Shown: piece after piece, positions 36,482-45,461 of the stretch
How the letters are laid out: each line of letters starts with the position of its first letter
Position numbering within the stretch: the first letter of the stretch is position 1
Assembly (NCBI RefSeq): GCF_037190085.1
Contig: NZ_JBBCJO010000006.1
Span: forward strand, 62,001 to 126,000
DNA: 64,000 nt
Origin: Gemmatimonas aurantiaca
GTDB taxonomy: Bacteria; Gemmatimonadota; Gemmatimonadetes; Gemmatimonadales; Gemmatimonadaceae
Direction: 5' to 3'
Made by a program: the position numbers and the translations under genes
The notes under the pieces: model-generated
The model's input: only the letters and a program-made list of their open reading frames with translations
The model's database searches: none
Told to the model about the DNA's origin: nothing

Positions 36482-36843
36482 GCGAACAAACTTGTGAGTT
36501 CGTCCCGAAACTCACCAGCATACACGTGGCGTTCGCTTTCCCGGAAAGCACACCCGATGGGGAGAAATGGAGGGCGCTGTGTGCCGGGCTCTCGCTGGCC
36601 CCACATCTTCGGAGCATTGCGGGGGGGGGACGATTTCTGACCTGCTGATCAGACAAGACTGCGAATGACTCGGTCCAGCTCTCGCGCCTTTCCCAAGCTC
36701 ACCGAACCGGTTACGCCAATCGGCCGCCAGGTCCGCGACAGACTAGTGCGATTGACACCCGCGGTCAGCAGCAAAGGATTCACAGATAGACGTTCGCACG
36801 GAGCCCGCACACCTCAATAGCGCCCCTCTCGCAGCAGCAATGT
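36482..36843. other. Gene-poor stretch with a G9 run and a short coding remnant
   Basis: No intact gene. A run of nine G is at 36621-36629. The minus strand around 36740-36655 can be read as DLAADWRNRFGELGKAREL, an amphipathic piece ending at a stop, perhaps the tail of a lost gene. Confidence 0.35.
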
Positions 36844-37206
36844 TCATTGGACCGTCCGCGTCGGGCTGGGGGATGAATGATCCGCTTGGCGGTAATTCGA
36901 TCGAAAGGCGATGTAGATGAGTAGACCAGGACACCCGAAAATCACCGTCGCCAGAAGCCACGCCGTGCGGTGGAGTCGGGACACATGGCGGGCGGTGGCG
37001 TCTTGCCACATCCAGCCAAGTGCTGCGAGAGTGAACACGGTCATGTCGATCCATACGAGCTGGATCAACCCGTCTTGCTGAAGAGTCGCCCAGGCATGAG
37101 CAAGCCCTTCGCGCAGAGAGGGGTGAGCGGCGAACCACCGGGTGATTGCAATGTTCTCCCAGACAAAAAAGGCTACGGCAGCCCCGAGCCAGAAGTTGCG
37201 GCGCAT
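36844..37206 (-). CDS. Small membrane protein, DUF2834-like
   Basis: 120 residues with three hydrophobic helices: FWLGAAVAFFVWENIAITRWF, LIQLVWIDMTVFTLAALGWMW and TAWLLATVIFGCPGLLIYIAF. The arrangement resembles DUF2834 proteins. No catalytic residues. Short polar C-terminal tail. Isolated gene, same strand as neighbours. Confidence 0.6.
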   Translation of the reverse strand: MRRNFWLGAAVAFFVWENIAITRWFAAHPSLREGLAHAWATLQQDGLIQLVWIDMTVFTLAALGWMWQDATARHVSRLHRTAWLLATVIFGCPGLLIYIAFRSNYRQADHSSPSPTRTVQ

Positions 37207-37371
37207 ACGGAAAGTGTGAAGGAGGAGGAGGAGGATGGCAGCCCAGCGCCAAGTTATGCGCCAACCGATTCCGCGACGATATCACCGAGTGTAGGGCGCC
37301 CTGAGCCGGGTATCACGACAACGCCCACTCTGCAAGACGCCTGAAGATCCCCAGGAGCTCATCCCGAGGCT

Positions 37372-37959
37372 TCAACGATCGTTCGGTAGTTCGGACCGAG
37401 GGTCCTCTGGCGCTCCGTTCCATTCGGAGGCGAGCACCGCGTAGACCGTAACGTCCTCGAAACGGCCAAACCGGCGAAACGCGTCGCGGTGAACACCTTC
37501 CCGGCGCATCCCCAGTTTCTGCAGAACCCGCCCGGAGGCCACATTGCGCGTGAAATGACGTGCCTGTACGCGATGGAGCGCGACCGTGTCGAACGCGTAT
37601 CCGACCAGTGCCTTGGCGGCTTCCGTCGCGAAGCCGTGTCCCCAGTTCATGACGCTCATCCAGTAGCCAATCTCACCGTGAGAGTGTGTCAGGGACATGT
37701 GAAGGTTGATGGCGCCGATCAGTTCATCCGGAGACGCGTGTGCGCAGACGGCGAGCGTGAGATTCTCGCGGCGTGCCCAGGCCGCGGCATGGTCGGCGAT
37801 CCACAGCGAGCCACCTCCGATGGGATACGGATGCGGGATCATCAGCGTGGTATCCGCGACCTCGCGCATCCCTGCCAGACGCTCAACGCTCGGACCGTCG
37901 CTCAGGCGGAACGGTCGCAATAGCAGCCGTCGGGTTGTGAGATGAGGAATGTCCGTCAT
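37372..37959 (-). CDS. GNAT N-acetyltransferase, RimJ/RimL type
   Basis: 195 residues. RimJ/RimL-like layout: LTTRRLLLRPFRLSD at the start, GEIGYWMSVMNWGHGFATEAAKALVGYAFD (motif A), LHRVQARHFTRNVASGRVLQKLGMRREG (motif B). Such enzymes acetylate protein N-termini or small amines. Cytoplasmic. The 240 bases upstream (37960-38199), between it and the VOC gene, show no gene. Confidence 0.93.
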   Translation of the reverse strand: MTDIPHLTTRRLLLRPFRLSDGPSVERLAGMREVADTTLMIPHPYPIGGGSLWIADHAAAWARRENLTLAVCAHASPDELIGAINLHMSLTHSHGEIGYWMSVMNWGHGFATEAAKALVGYAFDTVALHRVQARHFTRNVASGRVLQKLGMRREGVHRDAFRRFGRFEDVTVYAVLASEWNGAPEDPRSELPNDR

Positions 37960-38199
37960 GGAATCAGAGAGCTCGGCAAGTCACGTAACGCTCGCGGTGC
38001 TCCGCAGCGGCTCATCAAAGGTTGCGGCGCACGAGCACAACGGGCAATGGGCCGCACTCCTTTGGCCACCACCGGCAACAACACGAAGTTGACGAATTCA
38101 GGGTCTTCGGAACGAACGCGATATCGCACACCTCTGGAGTGCATACAGAGCAGACTGCGCACTATGCGACTTTCTTCAGGGCGCCGGCTTGAACGATGG

Positions 38200-38565
38200 T
38201 CAGGGCGCAACCGACTCTTCATGCTGAAGAATGTTGATGAGCCTGCCGAGCGGATCTCTTGCATAGAACCGGCGGACACCCCACGGCTCACTGGCGGGAC
38301 CGTATTCCACGGGAATCCCGTTTTTGTGAACACGACGCAATGCTTCATCGAGATCATCCACCTCAATGGACAGATCAGGCACCGGCGTGCCGGAGCCACC
38401 CTGGCTCGCGAAGCTGATCTGGACCGTCATCTGGGCGACGCCTGCATATGTGCGAATCCACCCATGATCCATAACAAGATCGAGGCCGAGAACGTTCCGG
38501 TAGAACTCGTCGACCGTGGACGGCTCGGATGCCGGAATGTTCGCGATGATCCTCTTGACCTGCAT
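38200..38565 (-). CDS. VOC/glyoxalase family protein
   Basis: 121 residues: IIANIPASEPSTVDEFYRNVLGLDLVMDHGW in the first module, DLSIEVDDLDEALRRVHKNGIPVEYGPASEPWGVRRFYARDPLGRLINIL in the second. Complete, compact member; role unknown. Another copy of the 45-base dispersed element lies 140-180 bases upstream. Confidence 0.9.
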   Translation of the reverse strand: MQVKRIIANIPASEPSTVDEFYRNVLGLDLVMDHGWIRTYAGVAQMTVQISFASQGGSGTPVPDLSIEVDDLDEALRRVHKNGIPVEYGPASEPWGVRRFYARDPLGRLINILQHEESVAP

Positions 38566-38702
38566 ATGATCTCCAGAAGTGCTGACGATGTATCTGAATG
38601 CCGCGCCCTGCTGCGAGGCCCTCCTCCAATGCGGCAGGCAAACGCAGTGATACGCCAGCGACCGAGAGGCTGCCGAACGCGAAGCTTCGCCGCGGGAGCT
38701 TC

Positions 38703-38745
38703 ATCGTAGTGCGGGCAGCGAACACAATGAGCCGGCCACTGGCAG
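38703..38745 (-). repeat. Copy C of the dispersed ~45-bp element (divergent)
   Basis: Matches copies A and B at GCGAACRCRATGAGCC and adjacent bases. Minus-strand reading GRLIVFAARTTMKLP parallels DWLIAFACRIVRKP of copy B. Upstream of a minus-strand VOC gene. Confidence 0.35.
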
Positions 38746-38776
38746 CAGCAACCCGTTCTGCTAACGTGCTGTCAAT

Positions 38777-39109
38777 CTAGGAAAGACGGCCACGAGGTAC
38801 CGACGAGGGACTGCGACCGGGCCTGATATGGCGACCCTCAACAGCATCAGGCTCGTAGAGTACCTTCGGCGGCTCATTGGCATCGCCGACGTCCGAACGG
38901 ATACCGTGTCCGATGTCCGTCTCCACTGGAATTCCTCGCGCGAGCCACAGGATCCCGATGGCGCTTCCTACAGCCTGTGCGATCACAGCGAGACGTCGAA
39001 GTTCGCTCGCGTCGGGGTGAGCGGAGTACAGCCAGTTCATCGCCTGACCGATCAGGCCAAGCAACAGTCCAGCTACCATTCCGCGCAGAAAAATGTGTCG
39101 GCGAGTCAC
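38777..39109 (-). CDS. Small membrane protein, hypothetical
   Basis: 110 residues from a GTG at 39109 preceded by GAGGG. Two hydrophobic segments (FLRGMVAGLLLGLIGQAMNWLY and LAVIAQAVGSAIGILWLARGI) and a polar, basic tail. No family recognised. Confidence 0.45.
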   Translation of the reverse strand: MTRRHIFLRGMVAGLLLGLIGQAMNWLYSAHPDASELRRLAVIAQAVGSAIGILWLARGIPVETDIGHGIRSDVGDANEPPKVLYEPDAVEGRHIRPGRSPSSVPRGRLS

Positions 39110-39248
39110 CGACCCTCCCTCTGGGTTACTGGATCATTCTGTTCGGATATCGCTATTGGAATGCTCCACACGGAGCAGTGCGTTGAGGCGTATGCAGCTG
39201 AGACTGGCAAGAACTCTGGCGGCACGTCAAAGTGGGCTTTCGGGAACG

Positions 39249-40580
39249 TCAGAGCGAGGATGAACCGGTTCTGGGAAAGACTTCCTGCTGGTCCGGTGCC
39301 CCGTGAAACAACACGATACCCGTCGCCGTGACGCGTGCTCGCAGGTCATCGTAGCCATCGATGCCAAACAGGCCCTCTCCGTCGAGCGGCGTCATGAGAA
39401 CTCCTTGCGGCCGCTTCGGCCGGTCCGCGCGAAAGAAACGCAACCCCGCGGGGGAGTTCTTCAGCACGATCGTACCGTAGGTGCCTGCCATGGCTTCGAG
39501 CTGCTCGGCACCTACCTGGACGGGATGGAGCCTCGCCTGGATCGCAACACGCGCCCAGCGATACTCAGCAAGCCGCTCCGCCGGCACGTTCGCGCCGGCC
39601 TGCAAGCGATCAAGCGCGTCCAATTCGGCCGCGTCCAAGGCGGCGGCGCCGGCGACGGGGATGTCGGGCTTCACGCCGACACCCTCCCAATTTGTGCCGC
39701 TGATGGGATGTACGGGACGATTGTACGACACGCTCAGCACGAACCTTGGCGCGATCGGAATTTTCTTGTTGTTGTTGGCTGCACCATAGGTCGTGCTCCC
39801 GACGATGATCGCCGTTTTCTCTTGCTGAGCACCGTAGGAGACGGCTTCGGCCGCGGATACAACGCCGCCATCGACCAGAAGGTAAAGCGGCTTGCCTTGC
39901 CAGCGCGGGTCGCGCTCGCGCGACTGTGGGAGTAAAGCTCGAACAGGATCGCGATCGGGTGGAAGAAACGTCTTGGAGAAGTAGTCCGCGGCGTCGCTGC
40001 TACCGCCACCATTGCCTCGCAGGTCGATAATTACGGCGTCTCCGTCCTTCAGAAAACGTCCCGCGTCGTCATACGCGACTTGCGTTGCACCGGGGATCCA
40101 TTGGAAATGCTCCAATCGCAAGTAGCGAATGTTGCCCGGCAGTATTTCGAGTTTGGTGAGCCCGCTGTGATTGCGCGTCGCGATAGCCTCGCGGTAGGCA
40201 TCCAAGCCATTTGAGCTCTCCGGCGGCGCGCTCAACGCGGCATACTGCTCAGGATCGTTCATGAGATAGAGGTGGCCGTCATGCGCCGCCGCGTCTAGAT
40301 CCTCCGTGATCCGCTGCGCGAAGAGTGCCGCATCCGAGACGTCATACCGATGGCTACGTCTCGACTGTTCTAGCCGCGCGATGATCTTCGGACGGAGTTC
40401 AGGGAAGACGTAGATACTGTCGATGCTTCGCTCGATTGCCTGAAGCGCGGAGGCTCGCTCCTTCGCTCCGAGTTTCGGCGCAGGTGCTTGCGCGACAAGT
40501 CGGCCAATCGGGAGCAACATCAGAAGCACGCCAATGGATGCTGCATGGCGGATACGCGCGCGGAAGAACCAGGTCGTCAT
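39249..40580 (-). CDS. S41 family peptidase, secreted
   Basis: 443 residues with a signal peptide (VLLMLLPIGRLVAQ). N-terminal helical cap ERASALQAIERSIDSIYVFPELRPKI, as in IRBP-type S41 proteins. Core: NIRYLRLEHFQ, DAVIIDLRGNGGGSSDAADYF, Ser in VDGGVVSAAEAVSYGAQQ, and NWEGVGVKPDIPV. A C-terminal beta domain of about 110 residues follows. It begins 31 bases from an attC-like site and is on the minus strand, so it looks like a cassette inserted opposite to the usual direction. Confidence 0.88.
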   Translation of the reverse strand: MTTWFFRARIRHAASIGVLLMLLPIGRLVAQAPAPKLGAKERASALQAIERSIDSIYVFPELRPKIIARLEQSRRSHRYDVSDAALFAQRITEDLDAAAHDGHLYLMNDPEQYAALSAPPESSNGLDAYREAIATRNHSGLTKLEILPGNIRYLRLEHFQWIPGATQVAYDDAGRFLKDGDAVIIDLRGNGGGSSDAADYFSKTFLPPDRDPVRALLPQSRERDPRWQGKPLYLLVDGGVVSAAEAVSYGAQQEKTAIIVGSTTYGAANNNKKIPIAPRFVLSVSYNRPVHPISGTNWEGVGVKPDIPVAGAAALDAAELDALDRLQAGANVPAERLAEYRWARVAIQARLHPVQVGAEQLEAMAGTYGTIVLKNSPAGLRFFRADRPKRPQGVLMTPLDGEGLFGIDGYDDLRARVTATGIVLFHGAPDQQEVFPRTGSSSL

Positions 40581-40610
40581 GTTTCAAGCGTTCCTTGATA
40601 GTATGTTGCG

Positions 40611-40708
40611 GCTTAACGCGCGAGTTCAGTTGCAAGTGGGTCAAATAGAAACGAATGCGGAGCATGCGCAATCCTTAAATCGCTTGTCAACTGTAACGGC
40701 CGTTATAC
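40611..40708 (+). other. attC-like integron recombination site
   Basis: Inverse core GCTTAAC (40611-40617), then GAGTTCAGTTGCAAG; about 60 bases later the complementary CTTGTCAACTG arm and core GTTATAC (40702-40708). Spacing of 98 bases and arm similarity to the sites at 47.2 and 62.0 kb support it. This is the most upstream site I see. Confidence 0.65.
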
Positions 40709-40856
40709 CGCGGCGAGAGGAGCTCGTTCCGCAGGCTCGAAGAGACTGATCGGTTCGACGACAGGCGACGGGTGGTGCGTGGCTGCGAACTGCTGCACTG
40801 CGGCGATACCGGCATCGAACTCAAGCGGCAATATCGGTGAGGTCGTAGTCGGTCAT
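40703..40856 (-). pseudogene. Short coupled reading frame, frameshifted
   Basis: Starts at an ATG overlapping the signal-peptidase-like stop (MTDYDLTDIA), then meets a stop. With one base added it continues LEFDAGIAAVQQFAATHHPSPVVEPISLF and ends at a TAA inside the attC core site. About 50 residues; unknown. Confidence 0.35.
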
Positions 40857-41527
40857 TTTGCGCGGGATCGGATGGTACCGGTGTCGGGGTCGCGCGAGAA
40901 ATAGATCCACACCGGGCGACCCACGAGCGCCTCGGTCGGGATGAACCCCCGATGGCGGCTGTCGAGGCTATTCGCCCGGTCATCCCCGAGAAGGAAGTAC
41001 GCGCCGTCCGGGACCACCAACGGTCCCCATGTGCCGTACGTCGGGCGGTAGGCCGCCGGGTCGGCCCCACCAAGCAAGTGGCGGCGCTGCCACTCAAACT
41101 CCGGGGCGGTCAGGCTGCCGTCCCCCCTTGCGGCGTGCGGGTAGGGTTCGCGCGCCGGCACGCCATTCACGATGAGTTGGAAGTCCCGCATGAGGAAGTC
41201 GCCCGGCAGGATCGTCGGCGCCATTGCCTCACCGGGGAACCGGTAGGCCTCGAGGATGTGGCGCTTGATCAGAACGGCGAGGGCGCCCGCGAACAGCAGG
41301 ACGAGGAGCGCGAAGCGGAGCGGGGCTGTCGGGGCCACGACCATCAGGGAGGCAAGCGCGGCGACCCACGCCTGAAGGACGATGAACACGACGATCGCAC
41401 GCCGTGGCTGTCCGAGGTAGAGGTGCCCAAGCCCCGGTAGCAGAATACTCAAGAGTACGGCGGCCCAGCGACGGGAGTGGAACTCGCCGTCCCGGGGAGC
41501 TCCTGCAGCGACGATCGACGAAGTCAT
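40853..41527 (-). CDS. Signal peptidase I homologue lacking catalytic residues
   Basis: 224 residues. An N-terminal part with three or so helices (AAVLLSILLPGLGHLYLGQ, AIVVFIVLQAWVAALASLMVV, FALLVLLFAGALAVLI) precedes an S26 region. The nucleophile box reads GEAMAPTILPGD, with Ala where Ser is required (SM-PT). Directly after GDFLM the sequence jumps to LIVNGVPAREPY, so the RGDVVVF and KR lysine box is missing. The C-terminal GDDRANSLDSR box is intact. Probably inactive as a peptidase. It lies downstream of the S9/ABC genes on the same strand. Confidence 0.75.
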   Translation of the reverse strand: MTSSIVAAGAPRDGEFHSRRWAAVLLSILLPGLGHLYLGQPRRAIVVFIVLQAWVAALASLMVVAPTAPLRFALLVLLFAGALAVLIKRHILEAYRFPGEAMAPTILPGDFLMRDFQLIVNGVPAREPYPHAARGDGSLTAPEFEWQRRHLLGGADPAAYRPTYGTWGPLVVPDGAYFLLGDDRANSLDSRHRGFIPTEALVGRPVWIYFSRDPDTGTIRSRAK

Positions 41528-41558
41528 TCGAGATGCGGGAGACGTTGCCCGTGGCCAC

Positions 41559-43646
41559 CTATTGCTGCCCGGCGAATTCGCGGAACTCCGGCCCGGCCAG
41601 TCGCAGGTTTTCGCGGAGGTAAGCGCGCAGGCGCTGGCCCGGCGCGTCCGGCTTTGCGCCACCGAGGTGGGTCTGCAGCAGGGTTTCCATGCCGAACAGG
41701 TAGGCTTCGCGCGGCACCGGATCCGACGGCGAATGCCCACCGCCAGGTTCGACCAGCAGGCTGAGCGGGCGCCCGGTCGCTTGCAACGTTGCAGCGTAGT
41801 GCAGCACTTCACGGATCGCCACCGTGCGGTCGGCGCCACCGGCCATGATCAGCAGGGGCCTTTGCATATTTGCGGCGTTCACCAACGGCGACTGTGCATG
41901 CAGACGCGCATAGGTCGCAGCATCGGTCGCATCCAGTGACAGCGCCGCCAGCGTGTGCTTGAGAGAACGATCCGGCAGATCGCCCTGGTCGCCGACTTCG
42001 ACCAGCCAACGCATCGTCCATCCCAGGTCCGCTGGCGGTGAACCGGCCACGCCGACCTTGAACAGCTCGGGCTGAAAGGTCAGGCCCAGCAGCGTGGAAT
42101 AGCCACCGAACGAATGACCGACGATGCCGACCAGGTCCTTGTCGCCGATGCCCTGCGCCAGCAGCCAGCGCACGCCCTCGACGATGTCCTGCTGCACGCG
42201 TCCGTTGCCGTAGTCGCCGTTCGACGCGAACGTGTACGCGCGTCCATGCCCGGTGGAACCGCGGAAGTTCGACTGGAACACCACGTAGCCGCGGTTGGCG
42301 AGGAACTGGGCGGTGCCGTCGTAGCCGGCGCGGAAGTGGTTGATCGGGCCACCGTGCACCTGCGCGATGAGTGGCGCGCGCGCGGCGTCCACGCCCGGGG
42401 GCAGCAGCACGAAGCCGTGCACACGCGTGCCGTCGGGCGCGGTGTAGGCAATGGCGAGCTTGCGCGCCAACGCGGTTTCCTTCGGCGAACCAGCAGTGAT
42501 ACCGGGGTCGTCGAGGATGCGCCGAAGATTCCCGTTGCGCGGGTCGTACAGGTACCAGCGTGGATCGCGCAGGGTCGGCGCGCGTTCGCTCACCAGCCAG
42601 CGCGCGGACGGGCCGTTGCCTGCTTGCAGGGCGATGTCGCGGCCCGGGAATTTCTTCGCGATGTCAGAGACGATGGCCTGCGCTTCGCCAATGCCGTAGG
42701 TCGCGGCAATGGTGCTGCGGTAGCTCGCTGCCAGCGGCTCCTGGGTGCGCGGATCGACCACCACCTCATCGAGGTCGGCCTCGCCGCGCGGATCCCGATG
42801 CAGCGTCTGCAACATGTCGTTCGCGTCCAACCGCATCACGCGGCGGAAATTCCCATCGGATCCACCGCCGGGATTGCCGGTCATCAGCAGGCTGCCGTCG
42901 GCGCGCACCGTCAGCAGATCCAACCGCTGCATCGGTTCCAGACGCAGCGCTTCACGCAGTTCGCCGTCCGCGCGCAAGCGATACAGCACGTCGAATGCAC
43001 CTTCGAAACGCGTCAGCGCGACGACGCGGCCCTGTGCGTCCAGCGCGACGTCATGGATCCAGCGCGCATCCTCGCGCAGCAGGGTGCGCTTGCCGTGCGC
43101 GTCCATGCGCACCACGCGCCAGCGTTCGCCGGTGCCGGCGGCGACGCGTTCGCCCAGCAGCACCGCAGCCGGCTGCGAGGGATCGCGCTTGATCACCCGC
43201 CGCCGTTCGCGGCCGCCCAGCGGCACACGCACGCCGGTGCGACCATCGGCACCCACGATGGTGAGCACACGCGAAGCGCGCAGGAACAACCAGCGGCCGT
43301 CGCGCGACCACATCACCTCTTCGGCCTGGGTGCTACCGACCAGCAGGCGCGGGTTGTCGCCGCTGGCCGATAGCAGCCACAGCTCGCGCGAATCCTTCTG
43401 CTCGCGCAGGTACGCCACCGCATCGCCGGCCGGCGACAGCTCGGCGGCCACCAGCGTGCGATTTTCGAGGAACGCCGTGCGCGGCAAGCGTGGCGCGCGC
43501 GGCAGTTCGCGTTGAGCGGCTTCCGCAGCGCGCAGACTCTCAGCGGCCTGCGCTGGCAAGACACGCGGTGTAAGCAGCAGAACGCACAGCACTGGCGTGC
43601 CGCACAAGGTTCGGAACGTCGTCATCGTCTTTCCGTTCCTGCTCAT
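41559..43646 (-). CDS. S9 family peptidase (prolyl-oligopeptidase-like), secreted
   Basis: About 695 residues. Signal sequence (LCGTPVLCVLLLTPRVLPAQ), a beta-propeller of WD-like blades (VMWSRDGRWLFLR, DVLYRLRADGELREAL) and a C-terminal alpha/beta hydrolase domain: IAQVHGGPINHFRAGYD, SNFRGSTGHG, nucleophile in GIVGHSFGGYSTL, Asp in MAGGADRTV and His in EPGGGHSP. Dipeptidyl/acylaminoacyl-peptidase type. It starts at an ATG overlapping the permease stop (ATGA). A second in-frame ATG is at 43625. Confidence 0.9.
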   Translation of the reverse strand: MSRNGKTMTTFRTLCGTPVLCVLLLTPRVLPAQAAESLRAAEAAQRELPRAPRLPRTAFLENRTLVAAELSPAGDAVAYLREQKDSRELWLLSASGDNPRLLVGSTQAEEVMWSRDGRWLFLRASRVLTIVGADGRTGVRVPLGGRERRRVIKRDPSQPAAVLLGERVAAGTGERWRVVRMDAHGKRTLLREDARWIHDVALDAQGRVVALTRFEGAFDVLYRLRADGELREALRLEPMQRLDLLTVRADGSLLMTGNPGGGSDGNFRRVMRLDANDMLQTLHRDPRGEADLDEVVVDPRTQEPLAASYRSTIAATYGIGEAQAIVSDIAKKFPGRDIALQAGNGPSARWLVSERAPTLRDPRWYLYDPRNGNLRRILDDPGITAGSPKETALARKLAIAYTAPDGTRVHGFVLLPPGVDAARAPLIAQVHGGPINHFRAGYDGTAQFLANRGYVVFQSNFRGSTGHGRAYTFASNGDYGNGRVQQDIVEGVRWLLAQGIGDKDLVGIVGHSFGGYSTLLGLTFQPELFKVGVAGSPPADLGWTMRWLVEVGDQGDLPDRSLKHTLAALSLDATDAATYARLHAQSPLVNAANMQRPLLIMAGGADRTVAIREVLHYAATLQATGRPLSLLVEPGGGHSPSDPVPREAYLFGMETLLQTHLGGAKPDAPGQRLRAYLRENLRLAGPEFREFAGQQ

Positions 43647-45439
43647 GCAGAAACCGGCAGGATTTCGCGCCGCGGATACATGAGCCATAGACTGACCAGC
43701 GCCGGCAAGCCGACCACGCCACACAACAACACCCAGCCCCAGCGACCGCGTGGTGAATGCCTCTGCCGGCCGGTCAACCACGTCGCGCCCAGCAGCGACA
43801 GCAGACCGCACACAGCAGCGAGCCACAGCACCGGCATCGGCATCGATTGTGGTTTCGCGCGCAGCGGATCCTTCGCCGCGAACAGATCCTGCGCGCCGAG
43901 GCTGAGCGCGCGCAGCACCGGCGAGAGCCAGGTGTTGCGATTGGTGTAGAGCGACGGCAGGTCGATCGACAGCGCGCGGCGCGCGACTTCACGGGCATTG
44001 CCCTGGCCGTCCACGCGCAGCACCTGTTGATACGGATACTGCAATTCGCCGCTCCACACGCCCCACGTGTAGGTGTAGGACACCAGGTACCCGTCCAGCA
44101 GCTCGATCACGTCCATCCGTCCGAGATTGCCGACCGGGCCCGGCATCGCCACCCGCATCAGCGGTTGCAGCAGGTCGAGTCCATTCATCGCCTCGCGGCC
44201 CGGATAGAAATAGGTGGCACGGTCGCTGAGCACCACGATGTTGTCACCGGCCGGCTCGGGCGGACTGGCCATCACTTCGCCCGTCGGCAGTCGGAAGCGC
44301 TCGAACACGCGCCGCTGCTCGCTGTCGTACTCGTAGGCGGCGTGCGCGTTGTACAGGTAGATCGCGCCATGCGGCATGGTCGGACCCGGGAACGCGGCCT
44401 GTTCCTCACCCACGCCGATCTCACCGATCCGGCGCTGATCGCGTATGCCGCGGGTGACGAAGCGCGCGCGATCGTGGCTGTACACCAACCACAGGTTGTT
44501 GTCGCCGTCTCCAAATTCCAACGGCGAGATATTGGTCATGCTACCCTGTACCGGCAGCGTGCGCAGCGGATACGTCGTGTACACATCGGACAGCGCGACC
44601 TGCTCGCGCCACAGCGCGGCCTCCGGATCGCGACTGCTCTCGAGGCCGAGCAGCAGCACGTCCTTGCCTTTCGCGCGGTCCGCTTCGGTGTAACCACCCT
44701 TCGGCGGCGCGGGCATGTTGAGCGGATGCGAGCCGGTCACGGTCCACAGCAACTCCACGCCGTAACCCAACATCCACACCAGGAAGTACGCGCCGAGTTG
44801 CACGGGCAGCGCGATCGCGAGCACGGCAGCGGGATTGCGCGACGGCGCGGCCGGATCCGGCTTGAACGCGATCGCCAGCATCGCCGCGAGGAAGGCGAGC
44901 ACCACACACTGCACGGCCAGCATCGCCACGCCAGAGGCCTGCGCATGGATCAACAGACCCGGCACCAGGAAGGCGGCGAACGAATAGCGGCGGTTGCCCA
45001 CCATCGCGTACGCGCCGGCGAGGTAACTGGACACCGCGATCAGCCATGTCGCCAACGGAATCAGCCAGTGGCGCAGGTCGACCACACGCGCGGTCATCGT
45101 TTCCTGATACAGCGCGACCAGCGCGATCGGCAGCGCGGTCGCCAGCAGCAGAAGTGTTGCACTGGCACCGGCCAATGCACCCGCGATCTGCCAGCGGTGC
45201 AGCGGACGATGCAGCAGGTTGAGCCACTGATTCGGCTTGCGGTACGTGCCCATCTGGTACATGCCCAGCAGCGCGCCGGCCACGGCATACACCGCGCCGA
45301 ACACCTGGTAGACCAATAGCGGCTGTTGCGCCATATCGACCATGCGGCTGAGGAAGCCGAGCACGACGACGTTGATGATTGCAGCGACAGCGGCCCACAG
45401 GCGGAAGCGCAGCAGCTCGCCTTTGAAGAGATCGATCAT
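43643..45439 (-). CDS. ABC transporter permease-like membrane protein
   Basis: 598 residues. Six or so hydrophobic helices in the first 240 residues (WAAVAAIINVVVLGFL, VFGAVYAVAGALLGMY, LLLLATALPIALVALY and others), a large extracytoplasmic domain (about 245-545) with beta-propeller-like segments such as ISPLEFGDGDNNLWLVYSHDRARFV, and two terminal helices. Similar, from memory, to permease-like proteins next to YtrB-type ATPases in Xanthomonadaceae. It probably forms an exporter with the ATPase encoded just upstream. Start ATG at 45439. Confidence 0.8.
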   Translation of the reverse strand: MIDLFKGELLRFRLWAAVAAIINVVVLGFLSRMVDMAQQPLLVYQVFGAVYAVAGALLGMYQMGTYRKPNQWLNLLHRPLHRWQIAGALAGASATLLLLATALPIALVALYQETMTARVVDLRHWLIPLATWLIAVSSYLAGAYAMVGNRRYSFAAFLVPGLLIHAQASGVAMLAVQCVVLAFLAAMLAIAFKPDPAAPSRNPAAVLAIALPVQLGAYFLVWMLGYGVELLWTVTGSHPLNMPAPPKGGYTEADRAKGKDVLLLGLESSRDPEAALWREQVALSDVYTTYPLRTLPVQGSMTNISPLEFGDGDNNLWLVYSHDRARFVTRGIRDQRRIGEIGVGEEQAAFPGPTMPHGAIYLYNAHAAYEYDSEQRRVFERFRLPTGEVMASPPEPAGDNIVVLSDRATYFYPGREAMNGLDLLQPLMRVAMPGPVGNLGRMDVIELLDGYLVSYTYTWGVWSGELQYPYQQVLRVDGQGNAREVARRALSIDLPSLYTNRNTWLSPVLRALSLGAQDLFAAKDPLRAKPQSMPMPVLWLAAVCGLLSLLGATWLTGRQRHSPRGRWGWVLLCGVVGLPALVSLWLMYPRREILPVSA

Positions 45440-45461
45440 GTGATGTTCTCGAGTCGTGCGC

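Noticed and set aside
37980..38045. GTAACG...CACAAC considered as an attC
   Set aside because: The right core does not fit GTTRRRY and the arms do not pair in the attC pattern.
43757..45319. A 520-codon frame opposite the ABC permease
   Set aside because: His/Gln/Arg-rich antisense sequence with no motif; the minus-strand reading has clear helices.
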